From: JBBQFI01 sp038321775 | GTDB taxonomy: Bacteria; Verrucomicrobiota; Verrucomicrobiia; Chthoniobacterales; UBA10450 | NCBI GenBank assembly: GCA_038321775.1 | Contig: JBBQFI010000001.1 | Span: forward strand, 186,001-250,000 | Reading direction: 5' to 3' | DNA: 64,000 bases | In this document: positions 35,869 to 44,279 of the stretch, one piece after another | Numbering within the stretch: position 1 is the stretch's first letter | Layout: every line of letters starts with the position of its first letter | Notes under the pieces: model-generated | Told to the model about the DNA's origin: nothing | The model's database searches: none | Seen by the model: the letters and a program-made list of their open reading frames with translations, nothing else | Made by a program: the position numbers and the translations under genes

Positions 35869-35939
35869 TTTGGATCTGGTCCAAATCTAAGCCTCCCGCC
35901 GGAAAAAAAGCGATGCAGCAACGCTCGGCTTTCTCCGGC
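35869..35939 (+). other. Two hairpins in the predicted leader RNA
   Basis: The first is TTTGGA-TCTGG-TCCAAA (35869-35885). The second has an outer stem GCCGGA (35898-35903) with TCCGGC (35934-35939) and an inner stem AGCG (35909-35912) with CGCT (35922-35925). There is no T-run, so this is not a terminator. It may be a regulatory leader structure; no known riboswitch class was recognised. Confidence 0.35.
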
Positions 35940-36044
35940 TCAACGATAACGGATCGCAACACACGTGATCAGTCGATACCAACCGATTATATTATGAACC
36001 ATCTTCGTTTCGCGCAGCCGTTTCCCGGCCGCAGTGTCTAGGTT

Positions 36045-36908
36045 ATGAAACCAGGAACTTTTCTTCACACAACCGCGGTTTTGCTCTCTTCCGTTTCAGC
36101 GCTCTTTGCGGCCGGAGTCCCAGCGCAGCCGCCAGCCGCGAAAATTAAACTGAGCAAGAAAACGAGTCGCTTAACCGAAGATATTTTATTGCGGGTCGAT
36201 CCCCTTGCCTACACTCCGCCAGCGACGAGTGGAATGGCGAAGCCAAAACACGGCGAGCATTATCCGTGGAAGAACGACATCGTCACCACGGTGTTTTGGA
36301 TCGGTGAGGATGCGAGTGGCAACAATCCCGTCCCGAATCATTCCAGCTCATGGGACAAACATTGGGGACAAAACTACGGCGGCTATGACGATCCCAGTCC
36401 CGCGCATCGCGAGAATTATTTGCCCGTAAAATTTACACCGCGGCAAAATCCATTTTATTGTGCGCTCCCTTACAACGATAAAGCGAACACCGGACATCGG
36501 CCGGAAGCGCCGCGAGTCATTCCGTGGTTTAAGGATGCTTATCAAGGTCCGGCAGTTTCAGTCTGCAAGGATCGTTGGGTGGCAATCCGGAAAGGCAATC
36601 GTACGGTATATGCGCAATGGGAAGACGCCGGACCGTTTCGGACGGATCACTGGCAGTATGTCTTCGGAAACGAGCGTCCGAAACCAAATCTAAACAAGGG
36701 CGCCGGCCTCGATGTGTCGCCTGCCGTTCGCGATTACCTCGGGTTGCAGGAAACAGATGTGACCGATTGGAGATTTGTTGAGTTTAGCGAAGTGCCGCGT
36801 GGACCCTGGGCGGTTCTGGGAAACAATAACACTTTTGTTATCAACGTACGGAAATCGCAGCAGCAGCTTGCGGAAGCGAAACGCCCGGCAAAAAGTGCCG
36901 TTCGTTAG
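36045..36908 (+). CDS. Secreted protein with double-psi beta-barrel-like (RlpA/expansin-like) domain
   Basis: 287 residues with a signal peptide ending near LFA-AGVP. The middle is rich in Trp, Asn and Pro (GMAKPKHGEHYPWKNDIV, GYDDPSPAHREN). The C-terminal third has VYAQWEDAGPFRTDHWQYVFG followed by GLDVSPAVRDYLGL and WRFVEFSEVPRGPW. This order, a D-x-GPF strand then an L-D-(V/L)-S helix, matches the RlpA/expansin DPBB fold that binds or cleaves peptidoglycan or polysaccharide. Similarity is by motif only. A PQQ-type dehydrogenase gene follows after 36 bases. Confidence 0.62.
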   Translation: MKPGTFLHTTAVLLSSVSALFAAGVPAQPPAAKIKLSKKTSRLTEDILLRVDPLAYTPPATSGMAKPKHGEHYPWKNDIVTTVFWIGEDASGNNPVPNHSSSWDKHWGQNYGGYDDPSPAHRENYLPVKFTPRQNPFYCALPYNDKANTGHRPEAPRVIPWFKDAYQGPAVSVCKDRWVAIRKGNRTVYAQWEDAGPFRTDHWQYVFGNERPKPNLNKGAGLDVSPAVRDYLGLQETDVTDWRFVEFSEVPRGPWAVLGNNNTFVINVRKSQQQLAEAKRPAKSAVR

Positions 36909-36944
36909 TCCGCACGCGGTTTTAAGCGGGCCGTTGGAGATGTC

Positions 36945-38249
36945 ATGACGTTTCGTCTATCTCTCGTCGTTATTTTTATGAGTTCCTCGGCCTTATGGGC
37001 GGCGGAGGCAAAAAGCGACCCGCCGTTGCTCACGGGACGCGCCGCTATGGGCGATTGGACCTCAGATGCGCCGGGTGTGCGGCGAAAAATAACGGTGGGC
37101 GATTTGCCACCGCCTAACCAAACGAAATCCGCCGTGAATGACGCGAAGGTCGTTATACGCCCATCCGATGCAGAACTTCAGGCACCGCCGGGATTTAAAG
37201 TTGAAGAATATGCGCGGGGTTTTCGCAATCCGCGTTTTCTTCTCACGGCACCAAATGGCGACATTTTCGTCACGGAAAGTGAAGCGAATCGGATCACCGT
37301 TCTGCGGGACAAAACGGGCGACGGCAAACCCAACCTCAACGAAAGTTTCGCGGAGGTGGATCTCGACCAACCGTTTGGCATGGCGTTTTATCCGCCCGGC
37401 CCCACGCCCCATTATCTCTATGTTGCCAACACTAATGGCGTCATCCGTTTCCCCTATGAAAACGGGGATACGCATGCGCGTGGAGAAGCCGAACATCTCA
37501 ATGTAACGCTATCTTCCGGCGGACTCTTGCACGGCGGCGGGCACTGGACTCGCGATCTCGTCTTTTCTCCTGACGGAAAGCGCATGTTCGTTTCCGTCGG
37601 TTCGCGCTCGAACGTTTCCGATAATGCGGCGGAAGCAAATCGCGCCCGCATTTTTGAATTCACGCCCGAGGGCGCGAATCAAAAAGTTTTTGCGTGGGGA
37701 ATACGCAACGCCGTCGGCATCGCCTTTCGGCCGGGCACTAACGAATTGTGGATGAGTACAAATGGCCGTGATGGTCTTGGCGATAATCTTGTGCCCGATT
37801 ACATCAGTCACGTGGAGGCGGGCGGTTTCTACGGCTGGCCCTGGTTTTATCTCGGTCATCATCAGGATCCTCGCCATAGTGGCGCCCATCCCGAACTGGC
37901 GGACAAAGTCATCGTTCCTGACGTTCTCATCCAGAGCCATTCCGCATCGCTCAACTTATGTTTTTATAACGGCGGACAATTTCCCGCTGAATATCGTGGG
38001 GATATTTTTGCTGCGTTACATGGATCGTGGAATCGCGATCGTCGCACCGGCTACAAGATCATTCGGGTGCCATTTGATAAGCGGAATGGCAAAGCACTCG
38101 GCGAATACGAAGACTTCGTTACCGGTTTCGTTACACCCGAGGGCAACGTTTGGGGTCGGCCGGTCGGAATTACCGTCGCAAAAGACGGCAGTCTTCTTTT
38201 TAGTGAAGACGGCAACGATACGATCTGGCGAGTGAGCTACGGCGATTAG
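36945..38249 (+). CDS. Secreted PQQ-dependent sugar dehydrogenase-like beta-propeller
   Basis: 434 residues with a signal peptide ending at WAA. The YliI/Gdh-B-type six-bladed propeller is evident: PPGFKVEEYARGFRNPRFLL and GDIFVTESEANRITVLRD open the barrel. Later blades show LLHGGGHWTRDLVFSPDGKR, VFAWGIRNAVGIAF, and DISHVEAGG.FYGWPW with the usual tryptophans. Members oxidise aldoses or sorbosone with PQQ in the periplasm. The catalytic base His is likely within GGGHWTRD. PQQ synthesis genes are not in the window. Confidence 0.87.
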   Translation: MTFRLSLVVIFMSSSALWAAEAKSDPPLLTGRAAMGDWTSDAPGVRRKITVGDLPPPNQTKSAVNDAKVVIRPSDAELQAPPGFKVEEYARGFRNPRFLLTAPNGDIFVTESEANRITVLRDKTGDGKPNLNESFAEVDLDQPFGMAFYPPGPTPHYLYVANTNGVIRFPYENGDTHARGEAEHLNVTLSSGGLLHGGGHWTRDLVFSPDGKRMFVSVGSRSNVSDNAAEANRARIFEFTPEGANQKVFAWGIRNAVGIAFRPGTNELWMSTNGRDGLGDNLVPDYISHVEAGGFYGWPWFYLGHHQDPRHSGAHPELADKVIVPDVLIQSHSASLNLCFYNGGQFPAEYRGDIFAALHGSWNRDRRTGYKIIRVPFDKRNGKALGEYEDFVTGFVTPEGNVWGRPVGITVAKDGSLLFSEDGNDTIWRVSYGD

Positions 38250-38263
38250 AGCGCCCTCGCTTG

Positions 38264-38794
38264 CTAGAATTTTAAGAACGAGACGACCGGAATCGGCGTG
38301 AGTTTTTCGCGGCCGTTTAGAAATTCCAACTCGATCAGGAACTGTGCTTCCAGCAATTCGCCGCCGACTTTCTGGATCAACGTCACAGCTGAAGCGGACG
38401 TTCCACCGGTCGCGAGCAGATCGTCCACCAAAACTATTCGCTCGCCGGGGGTGATTGCATCGATGTGCAATTCCATCTCCGCTTCTCCGTATTCGAGTGA
38501 ATACTTGGCGCTCTCCGTCTTGTAGGGCAACCGTCCTTTTTTTCGAAGCGGAACAAACCCCACGCCGAGTGCGTAGGCCACTGCGGACCCAAACAGAAAA
38601 CCGCGCGCATCGATTCCGACTATTTTATCGATCGGCAATTGACGGCAACGCTCCAGGAACGCATGGATCGCCGCTCGAAAAAGTTTCCCGTCAGCCAGGA
38701 TTGGAGTGATGTCCTTGAAGACAATGCCCACCTTGGGAAAATCGGGCACATCTCGCACAGCCGCGTGCAGTTGCTCGATAATCTCCGGATTCAC
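38264..38794 (-). CDS. apt: Adenine phosphoribosyltransferase
   Basis: 176 residues starting at GTG 38794. Salvages adenine to AMP with PRPP. The opening segment is VRDVPDFPKVGIVFKDITP. The hood loop is DARGFLFGSAVAYALGVGFVPLRK with the base-binding R-G-F. The PRPP loop is RIVLVDDLLATGGTSAS. Full-length and canonical. It is convergent with the sugar dehydrogenase gene. Confidence 0.97.
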   Translation of the reverse strand: MNPEIIEQLHAAVRDVPDFPKVGIVFKDITPILADGKLFRAAIHAFLERCRQLPIDKIVGIDARGFLFGSAVAYALGVGFVPLRKKGRLPYKTESAKYSLEYGEAEMELHIDAITPGERIVLVDDLLATGGTSASAVTLIQKVGGELLEAQFLIELEFLNGREKLTPIPVVSFLKF

Positions 38795-38811
38795 CGCCCG
38801 AGGCTAATGGC

Positions 38812-39024
38812 TCACGGAAAAACGTCAATGTCGAGGGATTGAGAAGATTTTTGAGAATCTCTCCCGCCAGAAGTCGTAGTAACTAGTGTGAGGATAGGTG
38901 TGTCGCCTGGCTGGATGCTACGGAGCAGTGTCTTCCAGGTGACCGGTATCCGGTGCGGTCGGTCGCCGCGTAGCAGTTCTCCCATCGGCTGAACGCCGAC
39001 TACGTAGCATAAATCCGGCCGCAT
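38812..39024 (-). CDS. Possible small hypothetical protein upstream of apt
   Basis: A 70-codon frame ending 17 bases before apt on the same strand. A GAAAGAAG segment lies about four bases before the ATG, a fair ribosome site. The residues (LCYVVGVQPMGELLRG, GDTPILTLVTTTSGGR) look protein-like but I recognise no family. It could equally be a chance frame in the ~300-base spacer between apt and hemX. Confidence 0.28.
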   Translation of the reverse strand: MRPDLCYVVGVQPMGELLRGDRPHRIPVTWKTLLRSIQPGDTPILTLVTTTSGGRDSQKSSQSLDIDVFP

Positions 39025-39091
39025 CGGCTTCTTTCACGGACCAAGCGCGGGTTGCCAAGCTGATGGCCCGCTTTTACACTGAACCCTCGCG

Positions 39092-39883
39092 ATGGATCGC
39101 TTCTTTGTTGTTCTCTCCACCAGCTGTTTTCTCGTCGCGGTTGTCCGCACCATTCTGACCCTTCGCGCCGGTCTTCTGCATCGCGGGCGTTTCAATTTTT
39201 TTGCGGTCGCGGCGGGGTTCGTCTTGCAAACGATTTTTCTTTCGATACGCGGCCATGCCATCGGCCGATGCCCGATCACAAATCTCTTCGAAGTCTTTAT
39301 CTTCCTCGGCTGGTCGGTTGCACTGATTTATCTCGCGATTGGGCCCGCTTATCGGCTCTCCTTGATGGGTGCCTTCACCGCTCCGCTCATTTTTCTCATC
39401 CAATTTTTCGCGCTTCTCGCGCCGATCGATCAACCACATCTGATCAAAGTCGCCGTCAATCTCTGGCTGGAAGTGCATGCTTCGATTTCCATTATCGCTC
39501 TCGGCGCGTTCGCGCTCGCGTGCGTGGCGGGGCTTATGTATCTGGTACAGGAACGGCAGCTTAAAACACATCAATTGCACTCGATCTTTTATCATCTGCC
39601 GCCGTTGACCGATTTGTTTGCTGCGATCACACGATTGTTGTGGATGGGCTTCATCCTTTATACGATCGGACTGGCGAGCGGATTTTTTACCGGTCAACCA
39701 TTGCCGCGCATGAAGATCATTTGGGCAATCGGCGTGTGGATTATCTACGCCGTAATTTTGCAGGCGCGCCACTTACGACAGCTGGCGCCAAAGCGCGTCG
39801 CGGCCCTCTGTGTCTTTGGTTTCAGCGCGGCGGTTTCGATCTTGTGGGGGATTACCTTCGTTTCGCAAAAATATCCGGCCTGA
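39092..39883 (+). CDS. hemX: HemX/CcsA-family integral membrane protein
   Basis: 263 residues with eight predicted helices in the cytochrome c assembly (CcsA/HemX) family. CPITNLFEVFIFLGWSVAL precedes the region corresponding to the WWD motif, but the Trp-rich loop is not preserved. HASISIIALGAFALACVAGLMYL follows. As in Bacillus and many Verrucomicrobia it directly precedes hemA, with a shared A in TGATG at 39881-39885. HemX is thought to influence glutamyl-tRNA reductase level; a role in heme handling for cytochrome c maturation is the alternative. Confidence 0.85.
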   Translation: MDRFFVVLSTSCFLVAVVRTILTLRAGLLHRGRFNFFAVAAGFVLQTIFLSIRGHAIGRCPITNLFEVFIFLGWSVALIYLAIGPAYRLSLMGAFTAPLIFLIQFFALLAPIDQPHLIKVAVNLWLEVHASISIIALGAFALACVAGLMYLVQERQLKTHQLHSIFYHLPPLTDLFAAITRLLWMGFILYTIGLASGFFTGQPLPRMKIIWAIGVWIIYAVILQARHLRQLAPKRVAALCVFGFSAAVSILWGITFVSQKYPA

Positions 39884-40944
39884 TGAATCTCTTCTGCGTC
39901 GGCATCTCTCATCACACCGCGAATGTTGAAACGCGCGAACGATACGTGACGCAGTTGCCGATCGGTTCTGTATTACGCGATCCAGTCGGATGCGCCGAGG
40001 CGCTTCTTCTCACGACCTGCAATCGCGTCGAAGTTTACGCAGCATCACCTGCACTCGTGTCGACTGAAATGATCGCCCGCTACCTGGCGCGCGAATCGCA
40101 GCCTTCCGACGACGATGCGTTCTACCGCTATGAAGCGAAGGAATGTGTGCAGCATCTTTTCCGGGTGACGTCCGGGCTTGATTCAATGGTAGTGGGCGAA
40201 ACTGAAATTCTTGGTCAGGCAAAAAAAGCGTACGCTCTTGCGCGCGAATCCGGAACCGCGGGACCGTATCTTCATCGGTTATTTCAACGTGCCTTTCGTG
40301 TCGCAAAACAAGTGCGGAGCCGGACGGAAGTTACTCGCGGCGCAGTTTCCGTCGGATCGGTCGCAGTGGATTTGGCGCAGAAAATTTTTGGTCAATTGAG
40401 TGGGCGCAAAGTCTTAATCGTTGGTGCCGGCGAAACTGCCGAACGCACAGCGCGCGCGCTTGTCTCCCGCGGCGTGAATGATTTGCGCCTAACGAACCGT
40501 TCCGATGAACGTGCTTCAAACCTGGCTGAGCTCGTCGGAGCGCGGTCCATTCCTTTCGATACGTGGTTAGGCCAGTGTAGTGAGATCGATATTCTGATCT
40601 CTTCGACGGCTTCCGCGGAGGCAATTTTGACTTGTGAAAAACTTGCGCCCATCATCACCGAGCGTGCGAATCGTCCGCTTTTCATTATCGACATTGCCGT
40701 GCCGCGCGATGTCGCACCCGATGTAAATAGCATGGAGGGCGTTTATCTTTACGACATCGATTCCTTGCAATCGGTCGCTCAGCAATCGCTTGCCTTGCGC
40801 CGTCAGCAGATTGCCGCCGGTGAAGAAATCATTGCCGATCACGTTGCGGATTTTTGCGATTGGTTATTCAACCCGCGCAGAGATGCAAAGCGAGATCGTG
40901 CCGAGAATACGATTGGGGAATCTTTGCGCGTCTCGGAATCGTAG
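39883..40944 (+). CDS. hemA: Glutamyl-tRNA reductase (short form)
   Basis: 353 residues from the ATG at 39883; the frame runs upstream to 39640 but that part is hemX in another frame. Converts glutamyl-tRNA to glutamate-1-semialdehyde, the first committed step of C5 tetrapyrrole synthesis. The nucleophile Cys46 is in LLLTTCNRVEVY. GLDSMVVGETEILGQAKKAY is the substrate loop. The NADPH fold has VLIVGAGETAERTARAL. The C-terminus ends soon after the spinal helix, about 60-70 residues earlier than the ~420-residue norm, so the dimerisation domain is mostly missing. Confidence 0.95.
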   Translation: MNLFCVGISHHTANVETRERYVTQLPIGSVLRDPVGCAEALLLTTCNRVEVYAASPALVSTEMIARYLARESQPSDDDAFYRYEAKECVQHLFRVTSGLDSMVVGETEILGQAKKAYALARESGTAGPYLHRLFQRAFRVAKQVRSRTEVTRGAVSVGSVAVDLAQKIFGQLSGRKVLIVGAGETAERTARALVSRGVNDLRLTNRSDERASNLAELVGARSIPFDTWLGQCSEIDILISSTASAEAILTCEKLAPIITERANRPLFIIDIAVPRDVAPDVNSMEGVYLYDIDSLQSVAQQSLALRRQQIAAGEEIIADHVADFCDWLFNPRRDAKRDRAENTIGESLRVSES

Positions 40945-40961
40945 CGCGAACGGACGAGCGA

Positions 40962-41909
40962 ATGCGGGATAACAAAATCGTGCTCGGCACGCGTGGGAGC
41001 GAACTTGCACGAGCGCAGGCGCGGCTGGTCGAAAATGCGTTTCGAACCGCGCTGCCCGCACTCGATCTTGAGGTGCGCGTGATTGCGACACGAGGCGACA
41101 AAGTGAACACGTTGCCTAACGACAAGTTTGATAGACGCGCTGGGCGCAAAGGTATTTTCACGAGCGAAATCGAAGAAGCCTTACGTGCGGGCGAGATAGA
41201 CATCGCCGTGCATAGCGCAAAAGATTTGCCGAGCGATATGCCGAACGACTTGCAGATTTGTGCGGCCCTTCCACGCGCGGCGGTTGAGGATGTTTTGATA
41301 ACGAAAGACGCACGCACTTTTGAATCGTTGCGAGCAAATGCCGTGATTGGGACCGGCAGTGTTCGAAGAAAACATCAACTGCAATGGAAGAGATCTGAAC
41401 TCCGCACGATTGATCTGCGAGGAAATGTGCCGACGCGTCTCAGAAAATTTGTCGAGAGCGATTGGGACGCGATTGTTTTGGCGCGCGCTGGCCTGGAACG
41501 GCTCGGTCACGATTTATCCGCGGGCACTTTAACGTTCGAAGGATGCTTCCTGAACTTCGAACTCCTGGATTGCGCGGATTTTTTGCCGGCGGGAGGACAA
41601 GGTGCCATTGCGATGCAAGTGCGGCGAGAGGACAAATCGACGACAAAACTCGCGCAGGCGATCAACCATGCGACGACGCTGATGTGTCTCCGGGCCGAGC
41701 GAGAATTTTTGCGTTTACTGCAAGTCGATTGCAATTCCCCGGTTGGCGTCCTGGCAACTATGGATGGTCAATTGATGACGTTGCGTGCGGAAGTCTTCGA
41801 GAAGATGGGTGGGGAACCGAAACGCGGAGAAGTGCAATCGTCGGTGAAAGAACAGGAATCGGAGACAATTTCGGCCGCGTTGTACGCAATGATGTATGGC
41901 CAAGGTTAA
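40962..41909 (+). CDS. hemC: Hydroxymethylbilane synthase (porphobilinogen deaminase)
   Basis: 315 residues from the ATG at 40962. Polymerises four porphobilinogens. Opening IVLGTRGSELARAQA, the catalytic Asp loop DIAVHSAKDLPSDMP, and GTGSVRRKHQLQ with RGNVPTRLRK follow the canonical order. The dipyrromethane cofactor cysteine is in DCNSPVGV. Lies 17 bases after hemA and overlaps the CobA-HemD gene by 14 bases. One CCTAACGA word encodes PND near residue 53. Confidence 0.97.
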   Translation: MRDNKIVLGTRGSELARAQARLVENAFRTALPALDLEVRVIATRGDKVNTLPNDKFDRRAGRKGIFTSEIEEALRAGEIDIAVHSAKDLPSDMPNDLQICAALPRAAVEDVLITKDARTFESLRANAVIGTGSVRRKHQLQWKRSELRTIDLRGNVPTRLRKFVESDWDAIVLARAGLERLGHDLSAGTLTFEGCFLNFELLDCADFLPAGGQGAIAMQVRREDKSTTKLAQAINHATTLMCLRAEREFLRLLQVDCNSPVGVLATMDGQLMTLRAEVFEKMGGEPKRGEVQSSVKEQESETISAALYAMMYGQG

Positions 41910-43425
41910 AGAAACGCGGGGCAAATGTTTTCTTGTTGGTGCCGGTCCCGGCGATCTCGGCTTGGTGACCTTGCGCGCGAAAGAGTGCATCAAGCAGGCA
42001 GACGTGATCATCTACGATTACCTCTGCAATCCCGAGATGTTAAAATGGGCGCCGGCGAGCGCGGAAATTATTTTTGCAGGAAAGAAAGCAGGCGCGCACA
42101 CGTTGAAACAGGATGAGATCAATGCGCTACTGGTCGAAAAATCGGTTGCCGGTACACAAGTCGTTAGGCTAAAGGGAGGCGACCCGTTTTTGTTTGGTCG
42201 CGGGGCAGAAGAGGCGTTGGCGTTGGCGAAAGCGGGGATTGCTTTCGAAATCGTTCCGGGCGTTTCGTCTGCGATTGCCGGTCCTGCTTACGCTGGAATT
42301 CCCGTCACGTATCGCGAAAAAAATTCACACGTGACGTTTTTTACCGGTCATGAAAATCCGGAGAAAGAGCGGAGTTCAATCGACTTCGAAGCCCTCGCAC
42401 GTCTCGGTGGAACGCAGGTGATGTTGATGGGAATGGAACGATTGGAAGCGATCACGCAGGAGATGCAGAGGCATGGCGTGGTCGCCGATTTACCGGTCGC
42501 GTTGATTCGTTGGGCCACGACAGGGCAACAGCAAACACTCATCGGCACCTTGCAAGACATCGCCGAGAAAGCGCGTGCGAAGAATTTTGCGGCGCCAGCC
42601 GTTGCCGTGTTCGGCGAAGTTGTCTCGCTTCGAGAAAAACTCAGCTGGTTCGAGAACCGCGAGCTTTCCGGCAAGAGAATCGTGGTTACTCGGACGCGCT
42701 CGCAAGCGGGCGTCCTTAGCGAGCAATTGCGCGCGCTTGGCGCGGATGTGCTGGAACTGCCAACGATTGAGATTAAGCCCCCGACGGATCTGCGCGCTTT
42801 TGCCGAGTTGGTGCAGGACGCGCACGCTTATGACTGGCTTGTTTTTACCAGCCCGAACGGTGTGACGGCGTTTTTCGATCTGTTCTACAAACTTTATGAT
42901 GATGCGCGCGAGATCGGCGCTGCACGCATTGCCGTGATTGGTCCCGGAACTGCGCAACGCGTCAGAGATTTTCACCTGCACGTCGATTTGGAGCCGGAAG
43001 AGTTCGTGGCGGAGGGACTGATCCGCGCTTTTCAGAAGAATGAGAGCGTCGATAACCTGCGAATTCTCCTGGCTCGTGCAGAGCAGGCGCGAGACGTGCT
43101 TCCGAAGCAACTCTCAGGCTTGGGAGCAATTGTGGACGAAGGTTTCGCTTATCGCACGGTAGCAGAAACGCGCGACATTACTGGCGCGCGACGCCGACTT
43201 ATGGAGGAAGGCGCCGATCTGATCACGTTCACCAGCTCTTCCACCGTCGAAAATTTTCTCGCGCTGGGATTGGATTGGCCAAAGGGAATGCAAATCGCCA
43301 GCATCGGTCCGATTACTTCTAAAACTGCGAGCGACCGCGGTCTCAAGATTGATGTTGAAGCACGCCGTCACGACATCCCCGGTTTAGTAGAAGCGATTCG
43401 AACTTTTTACAGAAAGGGAAATTGA
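41896..43425 (+). CDS. cobA/hemD: Uroporphyrinogen-III C-methyltransferase/uroporphyrinogen-III synthase fusion (CobA-HemD)
   Basis: 509 residues. Residues 1-245 are SUMT: VGAGPGDLGLVTLRAKECI, VRLKGGDPFLFGRGAEE and VPGVSSAIAGPAYAGIPVT, the SAM and substrate loops. Residues ~258-509 are HemD: GKRIVVTRTRSQAGVLSEQL, LVFTSPNGVTAFF and LITFTSSSTVENF. The protein both closes uroporphyrinogen III and methylates it towards precorrin-2/siroheme, so the operon serves heme plus siroheme or cobalamin. The TGA overlaps the TTG start of grpE by three bases. Confidence 0.96.
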   Translation: MAKVKETRGKCFLVGAGPGDLGLVTLRAKECIKQADVIIYDYLCNPEMLKWAPASAEIIFAGKKAGAHTLKQDEINALLVEKSVAGTQVVRLKGGDPFLFGRGAEEALALAKAGIAFEIVPGVSSAIAGPAYAGIPVTYREKNSHVTFFTGHENPEKERSSIDFEALARLGGTQVMLMGMERLEAITQEMQRHGVVADLPVALIRWATTGQQQTLIGTLQDIAEKARAKNFAAPAVAVFGEVVSLREKLSWFENRELSGKRIVVTRTRSQAGVLSEQLRALGADVLELPTIEIKPPTDLRAFAELVQDAHAYDWLVFTSPNGVTAFFDLFYKLYDDAREIGAARIAVIGPGTAQRVRDFHLHVDLEPEEFVAEGLIRAFQKNESVDNLRILLARAEQARDVLPKQLSGLGAIVDEGFAYRTVAETRDITGARRRLMEEGADLITFTSSSTVENFLALGLDWPKGMQIASIGPITSKTASDRGLKIDVEARRHDIPGLVEAIRTFYRKGN

Positions 43426-44159
43426 CGTTGGAAACGGAAACGACAATTGCCGGCGAGTTTGCTTCCGTCATGCAGCAACTGAGCGCTGAAGCGGAGAAAA
43501 AATTGCCGGAGCCCGCTAGAGAAAATCGCGGAAGTGCGAACGCGACGACGACCGTGCTGGCGCAAATCGTCCGAGAATTTTACGGCCTGAATAAACGTAT
43601 TCAGGAACTGGAAACGACATTGAGCAGGCGAATTGATGAGAGCGCTGGTGCCAAGTCCACGACTGAGCTTTTCGACTTTGCGCGGCAGTTCAAAAGACTC
43701 GAATCGCAAATGGACGCGATCCGTTCGTCCGAGGGCTTGAACCAGAGATTGTTCGATTCCATGCATCAGGAGTTGAAGGAATATCGCGACAATTTTTTGC
43801 GCGACTCCCTGCAAAAGCCGTTCATTCGCGATTTGATTGTGCTCTTCGACGATCTGACCGCATTATCGACCCAGTTAAAATCAGCGGGTAAAACCGACGC
43901 CAAACGCAACTCTCTTCGACAGTGGGGGGACAATCTAGAGAACACGATTCATGGCCTGGTTGAGATTTTGCATCGGCTCGAAGTGACTGAAATTCCCCAC
44001 CAGGACAAAGTCGACCTGGCGCTGCATAAAGTGGTCAGCTACGAACCCGCTGAATTCGCAGAGGACGATGGACGCATTGTCATGCGCATGAAGCACGGAT
44101 TTCGGTGGCGCGATCGCGTTTTGCGACCTGAAGAAGTGATCGCAAAGCGGTTCGGTTGA
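43422..44159 (+). CDS. grpE: GrpE-family nucleotide exchange factor with long N-terminal coiled coil
   Basis: 245 residues starting at TTG 43422, preceded by AGAAAGG. It overlaps the cobA/hemD stop (TTGA). The C-terminal half matches GrpE: helix SLQKPFIRDLIVLFDDL, ENTIHGLVEILHRLEV, then the beta domain with DLALHKVVSYEPAEF and HGFRWRDRVLRPEEVIAKRFG. GrpE releases ADP from DnaK. The N-terminal ~110 residues are variable and helical (QIVREFYGLNKRIQELETT), longer than in standard GrpE. With the following two genes it looks like a dedicated Hsp70 system rather than the housekeeping copy. Confidence 0.87.
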   Translation: MTLETETTIAGEFASVMQQLSAEAEKKLPEPARENRGSANATTTVLAQIVREFYGLNKRIQELETTLSRRIDESAGAKSTTELFDFARQFKRLESQMDAIRSSEGLNQRLFDSMHQELKEYRDNFLRDSLQKPFIRDLIVLFDDLTALSTQLKSAGKTDAKRNSLRQWGDNLENTIHGLVEILHRLEVTEIPHQDKVDLALHKVVSYEPAEFAEDDGRIVMRMKHGFRWRDRVLRPEEVIAKRFG

Positions 44160-44279
44160 CGCTTTTTTTTAGCGGAGTTTTTTCTGCTCCGATTTTCTCT
44201 GCGTCGGGCATGGAAACTGCACTTAGAGGGGGAAATCCAGAGCTGTGGTTTTCCAAAAAACAATACCAACGTCCCAAAT
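44160..44279 (+). other. Spacer between grpE and hsp70
   Basis: The 120-base gap contains an imperfect hairpin CGGAG...CTCCG (~44173-44193) followed by ATTTTCTCT. It could be a weak terminator, an attenuator or an mRNA processing site. The gene order suggests that transcription continues through it. Confidence 0.25.

Larger units (their letters stand above)
35678..36044. other. Intergenic region with candidate promoter and structured leader
   Basis: The 367-base divergent spacer between exosortase and the DPBB-like gene contains no convincing gene; frames of ~62 codons on both strands lack family features. It holds a strong-looking plus-strand promoter (35792-35819) and two inverted repeats in the predicted leader, listed separately. 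Confidence 0.5.

Noticed and set aside
39640..39882. Upstream extension of hemA
   Set aside because: Out-of-phase reading of hemX; GluTR begins at the ATG at 39883 with MNLFCVGISHH.
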